Shown piece after piece: positions 1-10,190 of a stretch of 64,000 bases of DNA. Under the pieces are notes generated by a model. It made no database searches. It was not told the origin of the DNA and saw only the letters and a program-made list of their open reading frames with translations. Source of the stretch: Ligula intestinalis. Taxonomy: Eukaryota; Platyhelminthes; Cestoda; Diphyllobothriidea; Diphyllobothriidae. The position numbers and the translations under genes were made by a program. How positions within the stretch are numbered: position 1 is the first letter of the stretch; the number at the start of each line of letters is the position of its first letter. The stretch is from assembly GCA_036362985.1 (NCBI GenBank), contig JAYGXS010000002.1, forward strand, positions 97,582,381 through 97,646,380, written 5' to 3'.

Positions 1-402
1 GAAGGTTGAGGTGACGACAACGTGGTGATTAGCAGGACTTTTTCGGGAAGAGGCATGGTAGAGGACTAAATGCACGGAAACGCCTGACGAAAGAGAGCAT
101 AACATATCAGCTTTGTGGAATTTGGTGGATTTCTAAGTGCTGAAGCATGCATGTAACACTGAACGCTGAGGAAACACGGCATGCGTATTTTGCGGCTGAA
201 TTGTGTTTATCGGTGAATTACGGAACCTACTCATCTTTTTGTGCCTTGCGGCTCAAGAAAGAGCCTTCACAGTCAGAAGCACAACAACTAGTAGAACTTT
301 TAGAAGTGATAATATTAGTATTATCTGCAATTGTAATACCATAAGTGGTAGTTATCATAGAAGTAGTATCTACAAACTCAGGTGTCTGAGCAGCTAGGCT
401 GT
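1..402. other. Unassigned sequence with a short ATT/AGT-rich patch
   Basis: No gene is recognised. Around 285-380 there is a degenerate AGTAGT/ATTAGT-type patch that resembles patches near 1,085-1,170 and 15,400-15,460, all lying beside copies of the D1 repeat. Confidence 0.4.
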
Positions 403-1020
403 CGGTAGACGGTGAGGGATTGAGTGCGGTCGACCCTCAGGGCGCTGCTCTCCTCACTTTAATAAGTATTAATGCACTTGCATCTATCATGGTACGCTAA
501 AAGCCGTGGCTTTAAGGGTTTGCCAAGCGACAGGAAAACGCAGGTCACCTACGTTGCTGCTCCTTTTGTACGCGAGTGTTTGTGTGTGCGTATGCGAGGA
601 GACGGAGTACTGAAAGTCAGGCTGCAATGGCTCCCTTTTAATGTGGCCTTTATGGCGCTCCCGCGCAGTCGGGAGCATACCTAGCGAGATGGCTGTGTCA
701 AGTGTGCGCGTGCTGAGTGTTTATCGCGCCAGCCATCTACACCCTCCCTCATCCCCGGTCTGATTGACTTTGTCTTTACACCGGAAACAGAGGTGGGAGT
801 GGCGAGCGAGCGGGCGGGCGGGCAGGTTCCCCGCAAATCTGTTTTTACTCCTGTTTTCGTTTGCGGTAGTTCACTGCGCTGCTTCTGCTTGTTGTAGCCT
901 TCGTGCAGCTTGCCTCAGTGTCAGCTTCAGCTTGCTTCAGCCTTTGCTGCGGCCTGTTGGAGCACGTGGTGCCCATCGTAGAAATCGATTGGGGAACTGT
1001 CATCGTCAGCACGTGACACT
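403..1020 (-). repeat. Dispersed repeat D1, copy a
   Basis: Read on the minus strand, this ~620 bp block matches blocks at 14,215-14,835 and 28,485-29,115 over most of its length, and 16,405-16,690 in part. Shared landmarks are the ACAGTTCCCC-type start, AAGACAAAGTCAATAAGACC, the GCTCCCGACTGCGCGGGAGC palindrome and a GC-rich 3' part. It has no coding potential. The repeat class is unknown; an LTR or a non-autonomous element are both possible. Confidence 0.75.
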
Positions 1021-2139
1021 TGATACGTGATACTTGTTCGAAAAGTCACGAGTACAACACGATTTTTCGAAGACCTTCTTTCTTTTCAAAGTATCAGTAA
1101 TATTAGTTTTAGTATTAGTAGTAGTAATAGTGGTGGCATTAGTAATATTATTTGTTGTCGTAGCATCAGTGAACTACCAAGTGACTCAGAGGTGGATTCT
1201 CCTTCCACAGTGCATTCAACTGGGACCTCAATAGACGGACACCTTTGGAGAATAAGATTAAGAAAAGAAATGGTAAGTATAGACTTTATCCGGCTAGTCG
1301 TCACTTGTTAAGGAGCCAACGCCGAGTACCTTCGGAAACTCAAGATGACGGATACCTAGTTCCCTGATAGGGTGCAGGTATAATTTAGCGCACAAATTGT
1401 TTCAATAATAGAATGTATTTGTTAACAAGGTGTTTATGAAGATTAGCTTACAGTATATATATATCTTGTTTAGTTTCAGTTTTGCTTTCAGTTTATTGCT
1501 TTGTTTTTTTCAGTTTCATTTAAGTTTTAGATTTCATTTTAGTTTTCGTATTTTATTTTTTTTAGTCTGTCTTTGTTTATTTAGTAAAGTTTATGTTTTA
1601 GTTCGGTTTCAGAGTTATTAGTCACATACGGTTGGTTTTCGAGTTAAAATCTTCGATAGTTTACTTTACCTTGGATTCATTAGTTTAGTTTATTAATACT
1701 TTTTTAAATTTTAGTCCAGTTTTTAGTTTAGTTTTTAGTTTATTATCATGTTTTATTAAAGTTAAGATTATTTTTAGTTTAATTAGTTTAGTTTAGTTTT
1801 AGTTTATTTTGTGGTTTGGTTTTAGATTTATTACTGGCATTCGGTCCTTATTTTATTTTTTTACTTCACTTTACATTCATCTCGAAAAATCGTAGTTCTT
1901 TGCGTTAATACCCTAATTCGAGCATTTCTCGATGGTTCCGTTTTTGCAAATTTAAATTATAGAGCGCTTTTTGTTGTCAATTATTAGCTTATTTAAATGC
2001 TTATTCCTAGTTTTTCTAGTCGTACGTGCTCTACTTTTTTGTTTACATTTTCTTTCCTCTGTAATGCGCAAAATATGTAATCGTTTTTGCCACTGGTCTC
2101 GTATAACACAAGGATGGGGTTTGGGCGTGCTGTTTTGGG
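1021..2139. other. AT-rich low-complexity DNA
   Basis: It holds an ATTAGTAGT-type patch (about 1,085-1,170) and a long T-rich tract built of variants of TTTAGTT (about 1,430-1,870). A shorter copy of the same T-rich tract lies at 5,396-5,460. Open frames here are compositional. No gene is seen. Confidence 0.6.
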
Positions 2140-2470
2140 ACCTAAATTAAATTTCCACCGTCGATAGAAGCAAAAAATGGAAGCCGCAGGAATTAACTGA
2201 AAGAAAGTAGGCGCGATCACTGTGCCAAGAACTTTATTCGCCTGATGTTTTGGATTGCTTCTTAAACTCATCATCCTCATCAGAAACAGTAGGAGAGGCA
2301 CGTTAGTTCTTGCGCGGGGAATTACGGTATTAAATTTGCGGCTCCCCTTTCTCATCGATTCTGGTTGCCCGCTTGCACGTTAATCGTTCGACGGCTGGCA
2401 TGCGGGCTGTGACCGTCTACTCTCGGGACCGGCAACCGGTGGCTCGCGAGGCAGGTGTGGCTATTTTGAT
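2140..2470 (-). mobile_element. Penelope-like element 3' end with hammerhead (minus)
   Basis: This is the 3' end of a PLE read on the minus strand. It carries a hammerhead-like core at 2,241-2,283, then CGAATAAAG and a CAGTGATCGC block like that after the hammerheads at 10,953 and 29,836. Upstream in the minus sense (2,340-2,410) is sequence resembling the 3' untranslated part at 36,541-36,570. No ORF remains. The family is inferred from the shared tail, not from protein. Confidence 0.6.
2241..2283 (-). ncRNA. Hammerhead ribozyme-like motif (PLE type, decayed)
   Basis: The minus strand reads CTGATGA, then a GGAT...ATCC stem II, then AAAACATC in place of GAAACGTC, followed by AGG. One core purine is changed (GAAA to AAAA), so cleavage activity is doubtful. 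Confidence 0.55.
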
Positions 2471-2760
2471 GATTACATCTGGCTCTCTCAGATAAAATTG
2501 GATTCATAAACTCCAGATTTTTGTGATTTTGGTCCCTCCAATGACGTCCCACCACTGAGACGCATATTGGAATCAATTTAATCTCGATCAAAATCTGTCG
2601 TTGAGGGCCCCTTAGGTTTAACTTAGCAGTTGTTTCAGCGTTCCCTTTCCGGCTAGCGGACAGCAGCAGCTCTTCTTTTCTCCTGCGTCCCAACGGCCGC
2701 GATAAGCTCGCTAAATAGTAGACACTCTACAATTGCACGATAGCCCCTAGACTTGACCTC
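2471..2760. other. Unassigned sequence
   Basis: No gene or repeat is recognised with confidence. A minus-strand segment near 2,570-2,610 resembles 3,940-3,985, so it may be part of a PLE-associated repeat. Confidence 0.3.
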
Positions 2761-2804
2761 ATGTTAGTCAAGGTCACGCTGACAGACAAGGCTATCTTAT
2801 ATTC

Positions 2805-2976
2805 TGAGAAGAAGAAGATGAAGAAGAAGAAGAAGAAGAAGAAAAAGAAAAAGAAGAAGAAGAAGAAGAAGAAGAAAAAGAAGAAGAAGAAGAAGAAGAA
2901 GAAGAAGAAGAAGAAGAAAAAGAAGAAGAAGAAGAAGAAGAAGAAGAAGAAGAAGAAGAAGAAGAAGAAGAAGAAA
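2805..2976. repeat. (GAA)n/(TTC)n microsatellite, ~170 bp
   Basis: A near-pure GAA tract with occasional AAA interruptions. Its flanks are the two halves of the PLE tail (minus strand: GATAATC on one side, CTCAGAAT on the other). The long poly-Lys and poly-Ser frames across it are artefacts of the repeat. Confidence 0.95.
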
Positions 2977-3009
2977 GATTATCGAACACTGGAATAATAA
3001 TTTTATTTG

Positions 3010-3046
3010 CCTGACCTTTCAGGCTCCTGCAGGAGTCCATCGTCAG
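3010..3046 (-). ncRNA. Hammerhead ribozyme motif (PLE subfamily D)
   Basis: The minus strand reads CTGACGA, a stem II made by GGACTCC and GGAGCCT around TGCA, GAAA, then GGTC and AGG. Both invariant core boxes (CUGANGA and GAAA) are intact. Stem III is reduced to almost nothing, which in known PLE hammerheads implies action as a dimer. Activity is untested. Confidence 0.65.
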
Positions 3047-3126
3047 AGAATGGGAAAGCAGCAACGAATTAGGTGGCTATTTTTGGAGTGTGCACAAAAC
3101 AACTAACATTTTATGAATCTTTGCAA

Positions 3127-3597
3127 GTGGCCGGCCACACCTATGAGACGCGTCCCGAGTTCAACTTCGCAGGTGCGAGGATAATTTTCCACGCAAGCAG
3201 CAAGACGGGCCGAGAGCTAATTGAAGCCTGGGCGTCAGATGACAACTGAGTTAACCGATGCATCGAGCTGGCGCCCTCATATGTTGCCCTGCGCAGGTAT
3301 CTCCAGACTCATGGCACTGGTAGTCCTGCCTTCCTTCCCACCTTCCCTCACCCCGTTTCATATGACTTATGATTGATCTTTTTCCTACATAATATTGCTT
3401 GTTTTCGTTGATTATTTTATTTCTGTAAATATTCCCACCCGACACGCTGATCTCGCCCACTAGCACATACTGATAAAGTCCGCAGTAGCGAGTCGACGGC
3501 CGAACCACACAATTATTGATTTTCTATCCATTCGAATTGTAGCTGTTTTGCGCCAACGCTTAAACTAGCCACCTCATTTGTTGCTTTTTTCCATTCT
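3127..3597 (+). pseudogene. PLE subfamily D GIY-YIG C-terminal remnant and 3' UTR
   Basis: Frame 3,130-3,305 encodes the region after the GIY-YIG core: an AHTYETRPEFNFAGA-like stretch, then ELIEAWASDDN, a stop, and VNRCIELAPSYVALRRYL. The same pattern (EAW...NRC...AYRALR) occurs at 17,290-17,470, 57,960-58,190 and in the long minus copy at 39,783-40,724. An in-frame TGA sits inside the EAW-NRC segment. The RT part is missing, so the copy is 5' truncated. About 290 bp of UTR leads to the hammerhead at 3,598. Confidence 0.75.
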
Positions 3598-3634
3598 CTG
3601 ACGATGGACTCCGGCAGGAGCCCGAAAGCTCAGG
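3598..3634 (+). ncRNA. Hammerhead ribozyme motif (PLE subfamily D)
   Basis: It reads CTGACGA, stem II (GGACTCC / GGAGCCC around GGCA), GAAA, GCTC, AGG. Core boxes are intact, and the NUH triplet would be CTC. The nucleotides A-GC-U form a self-complementary AGCT that would act as a two-base-pair stem III. An AATAAA follows 7 nt downstream. Confidence 0.7.
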
Positions 3635-3750
3635 CTAATAAAATTATGATTCCAGTGTTCGATAATCCTTCTTCTCCTCAGAATATACACGTTCCTGGAA
3701 TGCAAACATTCGCCTCAATTCGTAAGGCTATCTTACGCGCCTGCCTACCT
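3635..3750 (+). mobile_element. PLE 3' tail after the hammerhead
   Basis: It carries the conserved tail order seen at many loci: AATAAAATTAT, CCAGTGTTCGATAAT, CTTCTTCTC, CAGAATATACACGTTCCTGG, GCAAACATTCGCCTC. It is the plus-strand partner of the inverted arm at 2,761-3,090. Confidence 0.7.
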
Positions 3751-4123
3751 TTAAAATTATTCACCCATCCAACCGGGTTTTCGCTGAACATAGCCGGCTT
3801 AAGTTATATTTCTGATGTCTCAGTTACTGACTTTGAAGTAGTAGCTGACCGGAAGGCCCCAGACATGTCGGTGAATAGGTTTAAGTCACTCAATGCAAAT
3901 TTGGAAAGAATCGCACGGCATAAAATGGAGTTTGTGAGCAAGCACATATTAATTGAAATTAAATAATTTCAACCCCAATACCAGCTGATAATTAAAAATT
4001 GGAACGCGTTTCCTGTCAAATACTACGCAATGCAGCTTGTGAGTATTGCTCTATTGGCTTTTTGAGTAGTCATTCTCACATCTTTAATACATAAATTTAT
4101 GTATGTGTGGGATACAATGTGAT
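3751..4123. other. Unassigned sequence
   Basis: No gene or repeat is recognised. The open frame that continues from the PLE tail to 3,966 has no recognisable domain. Confidence 0.35.
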
Positions 4124-4520
4124 TTAGCCCGATAATAGACGAGAAAAAGTATCCCAACATGTACAAGCTAGTGGAACAGGATAAGGTGTTGAAGGCCATA
4201 ATGTCAGGGAGAATTTACTAAGGTAGAAACAAGCGTAGTATGCAAGTAATAGGAGAAGTGACTTCCAGACGAGTGCAGGCCAGCCATGAAGGAGCCGGAG
4301 TCCAGAGAGTCTGCAACCTAACAGTGAGTCGTCGGCTCTGGAAGTGAATGAGCGTAAACAAATCGTCTGCATCTCGGGCACTGGTCTAACCTTGAGAAGT
4401 GGTTAGCTAGTGAGACTAGACTGCCTTGAGAAAGCCAGACAGGAGTGACCTTGAACGGAGGCCTTGACTATGGTGTCTCGCGGACGCGTGGTGGTCACGC
4501 TAGACATGACCTAGTCCGCG
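4124..4520 (+). repeat. Dispersed repeat D3, copy a
   Basis: This block aligns over ~390 bp with 26,020-26,420 and, in reverse, with part of 42,690-42,930. Landmarks are AACGTATCCCAA, GTGACTTCCAG, CTGCAACC, GAGCGTAAACA, AAGTGGTT and CGCGTGGTGG. No coding signal is conserved between the copies. Confidence 0.65.
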
Positions 4521-4569
4521 CGGCGTCCGAGGAAAGCATGACTAAGAAAGGGGGGTCGCTACATATGTA

Positions 4570-4700
4570 TGTTATCATCACCTATAATCAAGAGTTCCTA
4601 AGGGAATCCGAATCGTCAGGCAAAAACAGCTCTTGTTCCAGTGATCACATCCTCTTCTGTACCTCAAGTCCACCCTACGATCAAGTCTAACTGATGAAAA
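4570..4700 (+). mobile_element. Decayed PLE hammerhead tail
   Basis: AATCCGAATCGTCAGG followed by CTCTTGTTCCAGTGATCACATC matches the PLE tail. The core GAAA has become GAAT and the CTGANGA box is not recognisable. Confidence 0.5.
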
Positions 4701-4959
4701 CCTCAAAGCTTGCATGAAGCTTAACCTCACCAACAACCAACCAGAATACAAAGCCACCAGAAAATCCATGCAGCACCAGAAGTCGCATTAACGGTGAGTA
4801 TTATAACCACATAACTGAAAATAATAAATCCAGACCCTTATTATAAGTGAATTTAATCTTAAAATATATTGTTTGGTTCTCGCTGAAATATATATTTCCA
4901 AATTGTTTGCTTTCTTGACTCTCTGAATCAAAAAGGTTCCCTACCCCTGGTCTTATTAC

Positions 4960-5322
4960 TCATCACACGTGGTGGGTTTGGGCGTAGTGATTGTTTGGCC
5001 GTGTGGGTCTCTGGTACTTGCGTTAAACGACGCGCCTGATCCCCAAGTGGTGAATCCCTTTGGCCAATCGGAGCCTCAGCACTGAATAGGTGCTGGACAG
5101 GTCATTGCACCTTTTGATGGACTGGAGGCCCGTAAACCATGACTTACGCAGCTCGCCGCTTACTCTAATATCACCTCTCGCGGGAATTCGGTCAGGAACG
5201 AAGCTGAATGTTTGTCCGGGCCTCGTCCAATAAGGCGCAACTTGGAAACTAACGTCCTTTCTTTGCACTACGGTCGTGTGTTCGATAATAGCACAGCGAC
5301 TGCATGCTATATATGCTGCCAC
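4960..5322 (-). pseudogene. PLE subfamily C GIY-YIG C-terminal remnant
   Basis: The minus frame encodes FQVAPYWTRPGQTFSFVPD, then SIKRCNDLSSTYSVLRLRLA, corresponding to the H.F.F..A...NRC...Y..LR region downstream of GIY-YIG in the better copies. Beyond a stop, 4,970-5,030 encodes a degenerate GPDGRAI-TP-type tail that also follows the domain at 25,420-25,460 and 36,560-36,640. The RT and the YVGETG core are absent. Confidence 0.7.
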
Positions 5323-5654
5323 TCCGTGTACGAACTAGTAACTTCTGCTTCTGTCGTTAGGGGCGGATTCGACAGGGGGATGAGTTGAGTTGGTCGTCCA
5401 CCTTATGTTTTAGTTTAGTTTCAAATTTATTTTTCAGTTTATTTTTTATTTTTGTTTTGCAGCATAATTGTCGCACAATTATCAAGTCCGCATCCGAAGC
5501 GTACAACAACGCTGGGGCAATTAGTGTGCCATCACTGCACCTATGGAGACCTCAAGCGGTGGCTACAGGAACTGACAATTATACTACGTAGGCGGATGGT
5601 TACTGTGAACTATACAACCGTCTAATCTGCGCATGCCTCATACTTTAATACGAT
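5323..5654. other. Unassigned DNA with TTTAG-rich tract
   Basis: It contains a T-rich TTTAGTTTAGTTT-type stretch at about 5,396-5,460 like that at 1,430-1,870. No gene is seen. Confidence 0.4.
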
Positions 5655-5765
5655 TGCCTAGTAGTAAGGAATGCGGACGGAATCCGAAGCGTCATGACAA
5701 TGCAACTCTTGTTCCCGTGATCGTATTTTCTTCTTCTTATCAGTTACTTAATTAAGTATAATAAA
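5655..5765 (+). mobile_element. Decayed PLE hammerhead tail
   Basis: AATCCGAAGCGTCATGACAA followed by CTCTTGTTCCCGTGATCGTA and TTCTTCTTC matches the PLE tail. GAAA is GAAG and the CTGANGA box is lost. Confidence 0.5.
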
Positions 5766-5915
5766 ACTATACTAAAGCTACTAAACTAAATCACAAAGTA
5801 AGCAGTTGACTAAACTATCACTCAACGAAAACGAATAAGGCTAAAAGTTACCGCAGGACTAGGGGCTTGGGATATCTAATGAGGACGACCAAGTTAACTT
5901 TCACCTGAATAACAG

Positions 5916-6265
5916 TTAAGAAACGGTACAGTTTCGTTCGCTCGTGCATTGAAGCCGTCGCTGCATCACGTTGAACACGTTATCACTCTTGAAAGGGAGG
6001 AGGATGTTCACCTGCTTTTTGAGACGGATATTTGGGGGGGGGGTTTCTTGACTGCGTTTGCAATACTTATCGATGAATTTCTCCGGATACCCATGCCCAA
6101 AAAACACTTTCATCAGAAGGCTGATCTCTTCCTGAATCTTATCTGAAGAACAGATTCTAGTGGCTTTATTGAACAAGCACTTTACCAAGTTTTGTGTTCT
6201 CTGAAATGGAATGAAATTACGGAGGTGCAGGTGCTATCATTTCCAGGTGATTATTCGGTAGATAG
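5916..6265 (-). pseudogene. PLE subfamily B RT-endonuclease linker fragment
   Basis: The minus frame reads ITWK, two stops, HLHLRNFIPFQRTQNLVKCL, then EISLLMKVFFGHGYPEKFIDKY and KKQVNILLPFKSDNVFNVMQ. This aligns with 34,465-34,770 of the well-preserved copy (GQYLHFTSFVPIQWKRNLV, RGYPSRFIQKY, KKPVFISLPFKGGNVSNTI). This is the thumb/linker region between RT and GIY-YIG. Both ends are missing. Confidence 0.8.
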
Positions 6266-6312
6266 ACTTCTGAATGAAACCATCTGCCCGCCAGTATGTC
6301 TAGAAAGTCATG

Positions 6313-6430
6313 TGAATAAATGTTTGGTCCTAGCCGTTATAGCTACTTCTCCTCAATTATTTTCTGCGCCTCGTATTTTCACTTCTACCAATATTTCAAA
6401 AATTTACATCCCAGCCTGTCCTGTTTTTGT
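6313..6430 (+). mobile_element. Decayed PLE 3' tail
   Basis: GAATAAATGTTTGGTCCTAG, then ACTTCTCCTC, then CCTCGTATTTTCACTTCTAC follow the order of the tail at 11,000-11,085 but with many differences. The hammerhead core is not seen. Confidence 0.35.
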
Positions 6431-6689
6431 AGTTATTCTCTTTGGGTGTGTAGGAACGGGCATAGCATGCTTAAGTCACGATAGTTGCATATATTAAGCT
6501 AAAATATTCATTGAAATTTCAGGTCAGACCTTAAAAAGTAATGTTCCATTGAATATTTTCTGGAATCATTACCTTGATGTATGCATGCATGCATAAAGAT
6601 AGGCGCACACAGATTGTAATCAAGATACGCTCGTCCCTCCTCGTACATTTGGAGCTCACACGCGAGCCATGACGCAAGGCGACTAATTT

Positions 6690-7165
6690 TATAGGCAGAA
6701 AGTCATTACTGACAAATACAAGAGAGACTGGGATGACCATTTCTGGCTTATAAGCCGTCGCACCAGTTATAGCTAAGCCCAGTTGTTGCTCCATATATTG
6801 ACGCCCCATCCGAGGTTCTAACCAGCAATCTTGTTGGTTAGATTACAAACGCTCTAACTACTGCGTGACGGGCTCTTTGTGCTGCCGGGTTCGATCGGGT
6901 ATATACAATGGCCGATAGGCGCAGAACGATCGCTTATAGGACTCACTCGTCCCATGCGATACTTTTTGGGCTCCCTCTCGAGTGGGAGAGACTAAAATGG
7001 CCATTTCTGGTTGATTAGCGGTCATCATTCAGCCCTAACTTGCACGCATGAGCACGCTCTAGCCGTAAAACGAAAGGGTGCACGGAAAGCGAGCGTCACC
7101 ATGCACAGTCTAGGTTCAATCATTTCTGCGCGATGCTCCATATACCGAGCTCAAGGCCGAGCTTT
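6690..7165 (-). mobile_element. tRNA-SINE/hammerhead unit, tandem pair S1 (minus)
   Basis: Two minus-strand units are in tandem; their CCAGAAATGG boxes lie 264 bp apart (6,740 and 7,004). The first has a GGCTTATAAGCC stem II followed by AGAAATGGTC, and a tRNA-like segment near 6,810-6,890. CTGATGA is degraded in the first (TGCGA) and carries an extra triplet in the second. They belong to the family described at 41,800, 47,895 and 58,690. Confidence 0.6.
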
Positions 7166-7339
7166 TACGCCCGACCTCAATTCCTAATCGGCAGCAGCAT
7201 CATGCAGTTTCAAAAGAGGAGACTCGAGGCGACCACAAGCCCTCCAAACGTCTTCATCGTGCGCGTTTTCTCGCTGGAACCAAAACCATCTGCAACAAAA
7301 GTTTTCAAGTGATGTTCTACGGACGGCTGCACACATCTG

Positions 7340-7440
7340 CCCAGGCACGATCATGGCTTCTGGCTAGGCTGGGATTTGAGCCTCGAACCTTTAGGTTGGA
7401 GGGCGCTGGACCCTGTCAAACCCCCTCTGTTCTGTTCCTT
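7340..7440 (-). repeat. tRNA-like (B-box-bearing) fragment
   Basis: The minus strand reads CTCCAACCTAAAGGTTCGAG, with a GGTTCGAGGCTC B-box-like element as in the SINE heads. No hammerhead unit follows. It may be a truncated SINE. Confidence 0.3.
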
Positions 7441-7489
7441 CTGTTCGTCAACAGTTGAAATGGGTTGCTCATCAAGGACGAATTGGAAG

Positions 7490-8503
7490 GAATCATCCTC
7501 CTTATAGAGAGCCTTAAAACCACACACTAACTAACGTTGAAAGTTAAGAGCCAAAGAGCAGACCAGCTACTAAATTGGTTGAGACTCTCTTGAAGTTCTT
7601 GCCCATCAGCTTCAGACCTGATGGCTTTTCAGAGTTTGACCTCGGCAACAGAAATTATGGAGCTCTATCTGTCGACACAGTCGTTGATAGAGAATAGAAA
7701 CGGCAGTGGCTCTAAGACACCGCTTAGAACTGAGGTGGGGGTTGACTTTGAGTCACCGATGCACATAGTTTGCGATTGCCCTGTGAGAAAATCGGTGATT
7801 CATGCCAGCAGATTTCCTCTTATTCCAATTTCTGATAATTAATGCATTAGAAATTTATGTGGGACGCTGTCGAACGCCTTCTTGAAATCGCTATAGATGA
7901 CGTCAAACTTACCATCTTCCTCGAATGCGCGAGTCCACTACTCAGTCAAGAGCAATATGCTGGAAAGACAGGAGTGGTTCTGCCTGTGCCGTGTTGGAGC
8001 CCTGACAGTAATTTGTTTTCCTCCAGGAACTTTATTGTCGCCTCCTTGCTTATAGTTTCCCATCACCTTACAACAAATGCAAGTTAGGCTGACGGGCCGA
8101 TAATTGTTGACCCTCGATTGAGCCCCACCCTTGTATATCGGCTAATTATTTGCTGCTTTCCAGTCGGATAGAAATTTTCATAATTCAAATGAAAAACGAA
8201 AGATATAAGCTAGGGGTTTTGAGAGCTCGCTTGCCAATTCTTTCAAGAACTTGGCCGGTATACTTTCTGGACCGAATGACTTTGCTTCTTTGAGGCTTTG
8301 CAGCTCCCCTTCAACTGCAGATTTTGGGGATAATAGAGATTGAATCCTTGGAACAGCGTTTACAACAGCATTGTTGACATTGTCAAACCGAAGCTCGGTT
8401 ACCCTAGTGAATATCCAGACAAAAAACCAGCTTCAGTAATCGACTTTCTCGCCATTCTCACCGACTTCTACTTCATTAGCATCCTTAAGTACTGCGACCT
8501 GGT
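7490..8503 (-). pseudogene. CR1-like non-LTR RT fragment (N1)
   Basis: The minus frames encode, in order, GELQSLKEAKSFGPESIPAK (about 8,320-8,260), NNYRPVSLTCICCKVM (about 8,115), DVIYSDFKKAFDSVPHKF (RT motif A, about 7,905), and WITDFLTGQSQTMCIGDSKS further on. These are the usual landmarks of CR1/Jockey-type RT. Several frameshifts and stops separate them. The 3' end is lost near 7,490 and the FADD box is corrupted. It lies head to tail behind N2. Confidence 0.75.
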
Positions 8504-9430
8504 CCCTCGAGCATTGCGTAATCTTTCTTCATCCGAGGGCACCGCGCCTGGACGCAGTACTCTAACAGCGGCCGAACAAATGTTCCAAAGACTCGCCCAA
8601 AAAGCTCCTCATTAAAATCGAGGAAGGAACTTCTGATCGCTCTGAGGATGCTCACAGCCTTCTTTGCGGATTTAGCACAGTGAGTTGACAGTTTGAGGTC
8701 GGGCGTCATGCGTACACCTAGATCCCGTAGTTCTTTCACTAGCTCGAGTTGACGATCTCCGATCGAGTAGTCATACTCGAATGGTATCACCTTTCTGCGA
8801 CTAGACCGTAAACGGATTACTTGGCATTTGTTGAATTTCAGCTGCAGTAGCCATTTTTCACACCACTTTTGCAAGCGATCCAAGTCATTTTGTAAGGTCT
8901 GTCCATCTTCTGAGCTTTAAATGGACTTTCAGATCTTTAGATCGTCTGCAAACGTGACTTTCTCACAGGTGAGGCAGTCAAGGCAGTCGTTCACATATAC
9001 CAGAAATAGAATGGGACCAAGAACGCTTCCCTGCGGAACCCCATTGGACACGGTTTTCCATTTTGTTTTGGTGTCTCCAACCCAAACACGCTGAAGCCTG
9101 CCTATTAGGAAGTGGTGGTGACCTAGTTTCCCTGAATAACTTCTATTGCTTATTTTTATTCCTTAACTGCCTCTTAAGGTTCCTTGTCTACCGGGCAGGG
9201 CGTCCAGTCGTCTTGTGTACCCTCATCGGATAGCAGCGCCTAATCAGATACAGTGCATTCGTCTTAAGCAATCTCTAGTCTTTTTCTGGATCCCTTTTGA
9301 GCATAAGTTGTTCTCCTCCAGGAACCTCATTCTCTCCTTCGTACTTATGTTTTCTATCAATTTACAGCAAATGCAAGTCAACCTGACGGGCCGATAGTTG
9401 TTGACCTTCGTTCGGGCTCCACTCATTTAT
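8485..9430 (-). pseudogene. CR1-like non-LTR RT fragment (N2)
   Basis: It starts with VNNYRPVRLTCICCKLIENI at about 9,400, lacks motif A, resumes with NGVPQGSVLGPILFLVYVND (motif B) and KVTFADDLKI (motif C, both Asp intact) near 8,930-9,050. The minus frame 8,883-8,485 follows: LQKWCEKWLLQLKFNKCQVI, KELRDLGVRMTPDLKLSTHC, VRPLLEYCVQA. This is the thumb region of the same type of RT as N1. The C-terminus stops at KDYAMLE, where it abuts N1. Confidence 0.8.
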
Positions 9431-9489
9431 ATCGGTTATATATTGCCGTCTTCCATTCCGATGACAGTCACCCTAATTTAAATGAAGAA

Positions 9490-9855
9490 TGGAAGATACT
9501 AAGAAGAGAAAGACTTCTTTGGGAAAGTTGAACCTTGAATATATAACTTTTTTAGAATGTTATACCAACTCGTCTTCCGACCTGACAAAAATGTGCAACA
9601 AACAGCTTCAATGTTTAAACGTGTAGAAAAATCAATAATCATCTGACATGAGCAGACATCAGTAGGCGCAACATTCATTTCGCCATTCCGTCGTGGTTGG
9701 TTGCGCGCGTCGAACTTGGCCTTGAGGTTGTTATAGTTGGCGTCCAAATTGATATGCCTGTTGATGCATGCCTCGCTTGAGTGCATTAATTCGAAGAATT
9801 TACGACCTTTTCTAGTTGAATAAGTGCCAATCTCTGTTTTCTGGCGCTTATCCAA
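9490..9855 (-). pseudogene. PLE GIY-YIG C-terminal remnant, inverted pair, minus arm
   Basis: The minus frame encodes FFELMHSSEACINRHINLDA then NYNNLKAKFDARNQPRRNGE, matching the EAW...INRC...Y..L pattern after GIY-YIG. The 3' UTR (TCAGATGATTATTGATTTTT, then TTGTTGCACATTTTTGTCAG) is repeated in the opposite direction at 10,050-10,120. Confidence 0.6.
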
Positions 9856-10190
9856 TTAAAAATGCCATCAATTTCTGGAAGCAATTCACTCGGACGAGGC
9901 GTGCATAAACAGGCATATTGATTTCGACGCCAGCTATTATTACCTCAAGGTCAAAGTCAAAGCGCACGATCAACCAGTATGGAATGCCGAAATGCATGTA
10001 ACGCATACTGTCGCAGACTGACTTAATCCACAGTTGCTTATTAATGCTCACCTCAGATGATTATTAATTTTCTGCTCATTTAAAATTTTTATTTGCGTGT
10101 TGCACCTTTTTGTCAAGTCTGAAAATTAGCTAGGTAACCAGTCTGTAAAATTTACGAAATAACAATTTTAAAGTTCTCAAGGAAGCCCTT
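9856..10190 (+). pseudogene. PLE GIY-YIG C-terminal remnant, inverted pair, plus arm
   Basis: Plus frame 9,857-9,990 encodes CHQFLEAIHSDEACINRHID then DASYYYLKVKVKAHDQPVWN, the counterpart of the minus arm just upstream. The two arms diverge from about 9,855, so the shared segment forms a head-to-head inverted repeat of roughly 340 bp per arm. Confidence 0.6.

Larger units (their letters stand above)
2761..3090 (-). mobile_element. Inverted 3' end (pseudo-LTR) of a subfamily D PLE
   Basis: Read on the minus strand, this segment starts with the same sequence as 3,560-3,700 on the plus strand: GTTGCT.., the hammerhead, AATAAAATTAT, CCAGTGTTCGATAAT, a CTT tract, and CTCAGAAT. It faces away from the coding remnant at 3,127-3,310, so the two 3' ends are in inverted orientation. 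Such inverted partial ends are known for Penelope elements. The CTT tract is massively expanded here (next entry). Confidence 0.75.

Noticed and set aside
2761..3064. Poly-Lys (plus) and poly-Ser (minus) open frames
   Set aside because: They are translations of the (GAA)n microsatellite inside a PLE tail.
4688..4720. Hammerhead-like CTGATGAAAACC
   Set aside because: No stem II or second core box follows; chance match.
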